From the NCBI GenBank assembly GCA_017591395.1, contig WEDG01005134.1:60809-124808 (forward strand): 64,000 nucleotides of DNA, in the 5' to 3' direction. Shown one piece after another: positions 58,486 to 64,000 of the stretch (position 1 is the first letter of the stretch; the number at the start of each line of letters is the position of its first letter). The notes beneath the pieces are model-generated. The model was not told the origin of the DNA. It saw only the letters and a list, made by a program, of their open reading frames with translations, and made no database searches. This stretch comes from Schistocephalus solidus. Its lineage: Eukaryota > Platyhelminthes > Cestoda > Diphyllobothriidea > Diphyllobothriidae. The translations under genes were made by a program, and so were the position numbers.

Positions 58486-60240
58486 TCAAATACCAGGAGG
58501 ACCCTTTTCAAAATCCAAAAGTTGCGAGTTTGGGAAAGAAACAGACAATAAGGACTTTATATCTTTCGAAGTTAAATGTTTGCGTAATTTGGTTTTGAAA
58601 ATAGCTAATGTAGACGACAACCTAATTTGCAGTGGTAGATTATTCCATATGAAAGCATATTTGGAGGCAAAAAACTGAGACCGGCTGGTTGTGGAGCTAA
58701 GGGGTGGTGAAATGATCATGGAGGAATTACGAGTGGCATAGGGTCGATTAACCGGAGTGAGAGCGTTAATTCGTGGGATATTTGGGCTAGAATTAACGCA
58801 AAACAGGAAGCAGACACCAGCTTCGAGTCTTCTAACCCACAGAAATTTAATATTTGCTAACTGGCATCTATCCGTATAAGAGAAACTGGATCCAGGAAGA
58901 GAAAATAGTTTTCGAGTAAAAACCCTCTGAACTTTTTTCAATCTTACTGCGGTCAGAGGCGTTCATCAGCCCAAATAGGGGACAGCAGTATTCGAGGATA
59001 GGAAGAACAAACATGCGGTATAGGTTTAACTTTATCTCCGGAAGGAAGAAATTATGTGATATAAAACCACATATCTGTGCAGCCTTTGCAGAAATTCGAT
59101 CTACATGAGGCGATCATGCTAGCTTATTCGTGTAACTTAGACCTAAGTCTTTTATGGTTGATCGTTCTAAAAGTGTACTTTTTTAAAATACTAGGGGTCC
59201 AGGAAGCTTGGCGGTGCCAAAACACATGAAACTGCTCTTGGATGGAGAAAAATCCATCTGCCAAGTACAGCTCCAACGTGAGAGCATTAGTAGATCAGTA
59301 TTCATTTTGTCAACGCAACTATTAGCAGTGTCTTTAGAAAATGAATAAATGCACTTGAGATCGTCAGCGTAAACGAAATTTTGTGAATTTGTGAGTAAAG
59401 TTGAAATTTCGGCAATGTACAGAATGAAGAGAAGGGGACCTAGAACGGTGCCTTGAAAAACGCCACTGGTGATCGGTTTAGGCGTCAAATAGCCATTACC
59501 TACTAGGACCTTCTGGCTGCGGTAAGACAAGTAGGAACCAATGAATTCAAGGCGAGGAGGCCGGATGCCGAGGGCTTCCAGTTTCACTAGAAGACGTCTG
59601 TGCAGTACCTTGTCAAAGGCTTTACTCAGGTCAAAGTAGATCACAACCACTGACTGTTGCTCGTTACGAAGGGAAGTGACGAGGTTAAGAAAAGCTAAGT
59701 GACACACTTCGCATGATCTCCCAGGTAGAAAAACCATATTGTGAGTCCCTTAAAAGCTTATTTTTCTTGGCAAAAGTCGAGAATTTGATTAAAAAAATAA
59801 TTTTTTTCAAGAAGTTTTGCGAGAGCCGGGGTTTTTGTGAACACCTCGATAATTATTTACGTCCGAACGAGATCCCCACTTGAAGACAGGAAGAATAATA
59901 GATGTCTTCAATGAGTCAGGAAAGAATCCGTTTAAAAGATAAACTGAGAATACATGGCTAAGCAATCGGGGAAAGCTCGGCACTCTCTTAATAACTGAGT
60001 TTGGAATACCGTCAGTTCCCGAAGAGTGCGAGTTTTTCAGACGAATTATTTGCATACGAATAAGTTCTAAGGAGAAATCAATAGTGCTGATAACATTCAA
60101 TGAGCATGCCTGAAACGTCAGAACCGGTTCAGATTCCATCGTTAGATGATTTGCAAAGAACGCACTACACAGTTCTGCCTTGTCAGAGTCTTCCAGAACG
60201 AAGTTCTTGTCTTCTATTTAGTAATGGAGGAATTTCATAA
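58486..60240 (-). pseudogene. Alpha reverse transcriptase of copy A1
   Basis: Frames 60139-59807, 59737-59183 and 58941-58486 give, in order: KNSHSSGTDGIPNSVIKRV and KTSIILPVFKWGSRSDVNNY (fingers), IYFDLSKAFDKVLHRRLLVK (motif A), SGVFQGTVLGPLLFILYI (motif B), FVYADDLKCIYSF (motif C), the thumb, and the C-terminal block FTRKLFSLPGSSFSYTDR...AFIWNNLPLQIRL. All three catalytic Asp are intact, but frameshifts and stops lie between the frames. It would prime cDNA synthesis at the nicked target. Confidence 0.85.
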
Positions 60241-60361
60241 CCCTCGTTTAGAAGAGGATCGACGGCGGAACAGTTGAGCAACAGATTTTGCAGAGTTTGG
60301 CCTCACTGAGTGCGCAAGATCCTCTGTCTGTCACGTGCAAGACGAATCTTAGACGCTAATT

Positions 60362-60972
60362 CAAAATAGTTGTATTTAATACCGGTTTTACAGGCATTGT
60401 CAGATGAAATATTCAGTAGGTAGAGGCTGGCAGTGAAAAACTCCTGAATACATATAATTATAAGTGTTTTTCCTATTTTCATGTTATTCAAGAGAAAAAC
60501 TGCCGCCTGTAAGGATGATAGCAATTCAGATCAGGGAAGGGCTAACACAATTGCAGTCTTTATGCAGTCTCTGTCTTTGCTAGGAACCGGGATTGCATCG
60601 GGCAAAAGCATCCGTGTACGGTCGCTCACTGTCTGCCGAAGAAGTCAACGGGTGCAGGCTGAAGAGACGGTGCCGTATCCCTCAAAGGTAACACCTGGGA
60701 TCGAGTTCAGATGCCGCACTCCGTCGAACAGGAAAACAGATTCTACCGTGTCAGCGCCCAGAATTCTGGAAACTGTTCTGAATGCAAAAACTAGTAATGG
60801 TAATCTTAAACAAAGAATAACTCCGTTGGACTTTTATACAATTGGGAATTTTATTCCACATGGCCATGGCGTTTACCGAAAAGAACCGTCGATACTTAAC
60901 TGTGCGAGCTAATGGAAGAAATAAAAAGACATTGCGATGACTGCTGCGCCGAGGATGGTCAAGCTGCCTCAC
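60362..60972 (-). mobile_element. Beta-family 3' end inserted in alpha copy A1
   Basis: This is homologous over its length to 54601-55245 in the opposite orientation. It includes a polymerase C-terminus (VRQLDHPRRSSHRNVFLFLP, NAMAMWNKIPNCIK) and the beta tail (TTGTATTTAATACCGG), here with only a short A/T end. It breaks the alpha endonuclease, so it is younger than A1. Confidence 0.8.
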
Positions 60973-61370
60973 AAAGTTTTGTATCATCATCGGATGATGA
61001 ATTAGGCGGGTTGTAAATACATCCGAGAATCGCCTTTTGCCGGGGCGACAGGATAATGGATGCGAAGCAGTAATTACCAGAGAATGACGTAACATCTAGA
61101 TCAAATGGGAAGTGCTTAAATGAAGCTTTTAATATAGAGAAGACAACCACCACCACGCTTGCTAATGCGGTTTTGACGGTAGAGATCATACTGGTCTATG
61201 ACAAGCAAAGAGTCGGAAATTAAGGGATGGGTCCAAGATTCAGTTACACATAAAACATCGGGCATTAACTCGAAAGCAATGGCTCTCAGTTGGGCCATCT
61301 TATTTAAAACAGATCTAGCATTAAGTAATATGACATCTAGCGTAGTTCGAGTATCCAAACTAGGGTTATC
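60973..61370 (-). pseudogene. Alpha endonuclease, first half only
   Basis: The minus strand reads TLDVILLNARSVLNKMAQLR, then PDVLCVTESWTHPLISDSLL, then KRGGGCLLYI. After a frameshift it continues with DVTSFSGNYCFASIILSPRQ and ILGCIYNPPNSSSDDDTKL. The Asn and the TE.W Glu of the metal site are present. The second half, with the GDFN and SDH motifs, is absent: the sequence enters the beta insertion at about 60972 and resumes after it in the linker (FELASKIRLARDRQRI). Confidence 0.75.
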
Positions 61371-61479
61371 GTTACTTATAAAAAAGGAAGACTTGGTGGT
61401 GGGAAATAAAACTGTAGAGGGGAAGGTGCAGACAGAAAGTAAAATTGCTGCTGTCTACAATTAGCTAAGCTGTTACTGC

Positions 61480-62793
61480 TAACTAAATTAGGATTATTGT
61501 AGAGAAACAGATTTGGGTGGTATCCATTGAGAGGAAGGCTATTTTCTGCGTTAGCGAAAATAGGAGGCCTATAAATAGGATTTTGAGGAATATTGGAATA
61601 ATATGGGGGAGAATAAGATTTGAAAAATGGAACAAATTGTTTTGGAAAACTGTTACCGTAAGGGGTAGTGTTAAAAAATGGGGGAGCCTGAGAAGTTGAT
61701 TGGTTGGGATAGTTGCTAAGGAAAGTTTGGGTATGTATGGTAGATGCTGGAGGGATAGGAGGTTTCCCAACTTTAATAGCGTTTTTCTTTTTGGAACTGA
61801 AGTTTGGAGCATCCTTTGACTTGCCCAGGTTTTTGATAAGTTTATTAGATTGGACAGCTGAGACCGGAGTGGATAGCGTGGAATGGGAACGAGGTGGACT
61901 TGACCCAGTATTGTTGACTAAGTCAACAGTAGGAATACAAGGAAAAACTACGTTGAAACGGAGAAGCAGTTGGTCTTGGCACTTTAGACGGAGTTACTGA
62001 CATTAAAGGTGGGCTTACGACATAGCTGATAGCTACTGCGTTGGAAATTCCTATTCGCGAGGCAGAAGGCGTTAATGGATTCGTTAAACGAATAGCGGGA
62101 GTTGAAGTTAAGGAGGTTTTTGAACCGGGCACTGTAGTAGATTGCTGTACCATCTCGTTATGGTTTGCATAGCCATGACCAGATTTATGGATAATGGATT
62201 GAGAGGCCGAAGACCTATGCAAGAGAGGAGACACATTCCTTCGCTCCATCGGTGTAAGATCCCGACAAAGGAAACATTTTGCAACCTCTAGATAACGAGT
62301 AATGCGACCTCGTTTTGCAAAAATGGAGTCCACCTCGATTAGTGAAAAAAGGCGACTAATATAGGTGGATTTTTTCTACGTGAGGAGAGGTGTTTGGCTT
62401 CCGATATTTTGTAGTTGAAACCGCACGAGTACAGGAAGTCTACGGCAATGTCAATGGGTCGTCTGTCCCGGGAAACATTTTTTAAAAGAAAATTATAATT
62501 TCGTTTCTGTCGGTCTAATGTTTCACAACCAAATGGATGAGAGAATCCAGATGCTGACATTCCTGAGAGGGAAGAGCAGAGATGTCACCGTCGAATAAGT
62601 TCCCCAGTATAGAGAGAACTGATCAAAACTCTAACATAAAATCATAACAATTTTGTAAAGCAGAGAGATCAATCTGCTAAGTTTTAACGATTGGTTGCAT
62701 ATGCATATCAATGCTGTGACTACGTGATGCAACTAAGCAACGTTTTGGTGCAATGGCTGAGAGCTTGCGACGAGCCGAGATTTTCGTTCTCAT
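61480..62793 (-). pseudogene. ORF1 region of alpha copy A1
   Basis: The ATG at 62793 matches the ORF1 start of copy A3, but a stop interrupts the frame about 35 codons in. Further frames continue: 62560-62339 (RQKRNYNFLLKNVSRD, DIAVDFLYSCGFNYK), 62333-61923 (KCFLCRDLTPMERRNVSPLL, then a Ser/Thr/Pro-rich stretch) and a low-complexity Leu/Phe/Pro-rich stretch to about 61480. The pair CFLC is the only hint of a metal-binding site. The role is presumed to be packaging of the element RNA. Confidence 0.55.
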
Positions 62794-63300
62794 TTTTGCT
62801 AGGAGGCTTTTATTTGGTCAAACTTAGGAAAAAATCAGGCGAATAATATTCCGCGACAAATTTGTTTTCCAAAATTTTAACTAAGGACCTTTATACGTGC
62901 TTGAGAAAACTTATTAGTATTAACGATTTACCTGACTAATAACGAGGCTATATCGGTTGAAAACGTTGACTCTAAATGTTCACGCCTGTAGAAGTGGACG
63001 AGCACCACAGGTATAAGCAGTTGATAGAGTGTTAAAATTGCAAAGTTTTTATCAAAAGATCAGTTGGTAATTTAAGCTTTTGATAAGGAAATCCGGAAAA
63101 CATTTAGAACTTTCACTTAGCTTTCAAAAACGAGCTGCGCGCCTTGACCTTGAGACCTATTGCACCCCTCGGTAATGGAATGCCCTTTCAAGTTCTATCA
63201 GAAATAGTCGAACCCTACTATAATTTAAAATAAAAATCAAACAACATCTGTTAAATAATACCACACATCTATTTTTGAATAAGATAGGACATTTTTCAAC

Positions 63301-63579
63301 TCAGTTTTTTAACAGATTTCGGGCCGAAAGGGCTCTGATAACGCCAACTTCGGGAATCACGCGTTTTATAACGTGGCGGTTACTATCGGCGATAGCTACT
63401 TCAATTCTGAGTCCACCCGATGAGCTGCCGTATGTGCATCTAGAAATCAAGCAAATCCAAACGTACTTTGCGGCGATAGCCATTTCAGGCCAGAAGCTCC
63501 CACGAGTAGCTATTTGACGTCCTTTTATGAACATCTTACGACGACCTGCAATGCACATAGAGATGAAGAATTTAATCAT
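63301..63579 (-). CDS. Unrecognised 92-codon ORF
   Basis: This is an uninterrupted frame in a GC-richer patch between the 5' end of alpha A1 and the right inverted arm. It starts MIKFFISMCIAGRRKMFIKG and contains SGGLRIEVAIADSNRHVIKR. The plus strand is open over the same stretch (80 codons), so the coding strand is uncertain. It matches nothing I know. If the flanking arms belong to one transposon, this could be internal to it. Confidence 0.25.
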   Translation of the reverse strand: MIKFFISMCIAGRRKMFIKGRQIATRGSFWPEMAIAAKYVWICLISRCTYGSSSGGLRIEVAIADSNRHVIKRVIPEVGVIRALSARNLLKN

Positions 63580-63813
63580 CTGGTTATGTGGTACACCATC
63601 TGGTTATGGGCAAGCTAAAGCTGGTGGTTTTTGACCTACAAGACTCATAAATACCTATCCTATGGCTATGCGCAAAGGGCTCTTAAGTTAATGATTTATA
63701 TACCCATTACCTAAAAAGCAGCTTTTTTCAATTTTTTTAAAATTATTAAATAAATTATGATAGCGTCTTTATTTTTATATATTATTTTATGATTGTTAAA
63801 CAATTTGCTCAAA

Positions 63814-63985
63814 ACCCTAATAGCAATCTATATCAGCCGTTTATCGCCTGGATATCGAAATTTCGAGATACATATATCGACTGTATATCGACTTTTTCTT
63901 CTTTGCCGATAAATGCCATGTATCGAAATGTCGAGATTTGTCGAAATAGACGAAAAAGGGTTGGATACTTCCTACGCTTCCCCCC
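63814..63985 (-). repeat. Right arm of the 18.4-kb inverted repeat
   Basis: Reverse complement of the left arm (45556-45726), with the same order of blocks: GCGTAGGAAGTATCC, CTATTTCGACAA, AAGTCGATATACAGTCGATA, CTGATATAG, TGCTATTAGGGT. Its palindromes are TCGACATTTCGA (imperfect) and TCGAAATTTCGA (perfect). Confidence 0.75.
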
Positions 63986-64000
63986 ATTTTAAACGAATAC

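Larger units (their letters stand above)
57718..63151 (-). mobile_element. Alpha element A1, near full-length non-LTR retrotransposon
   Basis: This is a 5.4-kb CR1/Jockey-group type element read from about 63151 (5' end, shared with copy A3) to about 57718 (3' tail AAATAAATAAAAAAAGAAATTGTATA on the plus strand). It holds a 5' leader, ORF1, an APE-type endonuclease, a reverse transcriptase, a conserved C-terminal domain and a long 3' untranslated region. A beta-family 3' end has replaced or displaced the second half of the endonuclease. Exact clade assignment needs a phylogeny. Confidence 0.85.

Overview
The window is nuclear DNA from an animal. It is AT-rich and gene-poor, and it is dominated by decayed transposable elements. 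Three things point away from a prokaryote: an animal-type DEG/ENaC channel gene, tRNA-derived SINEs, and a mix of Penelope-like, Tc1/mariner-like and APE-type non-LTR retrotransposons. This combination fits a flatworm, and a tapeworm such as a diphyllobothriid is my best guess. That placement is inference; I could run no search.

Layout. 1-2385 holds a head-to-tail SINE array with a period near 307-312 bp and a nested 49-bp triplication. 2386-8550 is mostly featureless, with one weak secretory-type ORF. 8553-9092 is a (TA)n-rich composite of SINE units around a large palindrome. Isolated SINE pieces lie at 11.3 and 38.7 kb, and a MITE-like element lies at 14.6-14.9 kb. 19.8-21.84 kb holds a dead Penelope-like element on the minus strand, followed at 21.95-23.0 kb by a dead Tc1-type transposase. 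26.2-27.3 kb is a six-unit array of about 160-200 bp that carries a motif also present in the SINE. 28.7-29.75 kb holds tRNA-like repeats.

The only convincing host gene is a DEG/ENaC sodium channel on the minus strand (30699-32538). It is unspliced over its whole length but carries one reading-frame break inside the first membrane segment. 36.6-37.26 kb is a frame-broken coding relic that I cannot name.

From 43.9 kb to the end the window is a graveyard of at least three non-LTR families, inserted in both orientations and into one another. I call them alpha, beta and gamma. Alpha is the 5.4-kb element at 57.7-63.15 kb with four further pieces. Beta consists of short 3' ends with an (ATT)n tail. 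Gamma is an EN-RT element at 55.25-57.4 kb with related pieces. Nearly all of this tract lies between two diverged 171-172 bp inverted copies of one sequence, at 45556-45726 and 63814-63985. Each copy carries two TCGA-type palindromes, and one palindrome has changed symmetrically between the copies.

No pathway or operon logic links these features. What they share is genome invasion and decay around one receptor-channel gene. The two observations I would follow up first are the inverted arms with the symmetrically changed palindrome, and the conserved CTGATGA-hairpin-GAAA core in the SINE family, which resembles the catalytic core of a hammerhead ribozyme.
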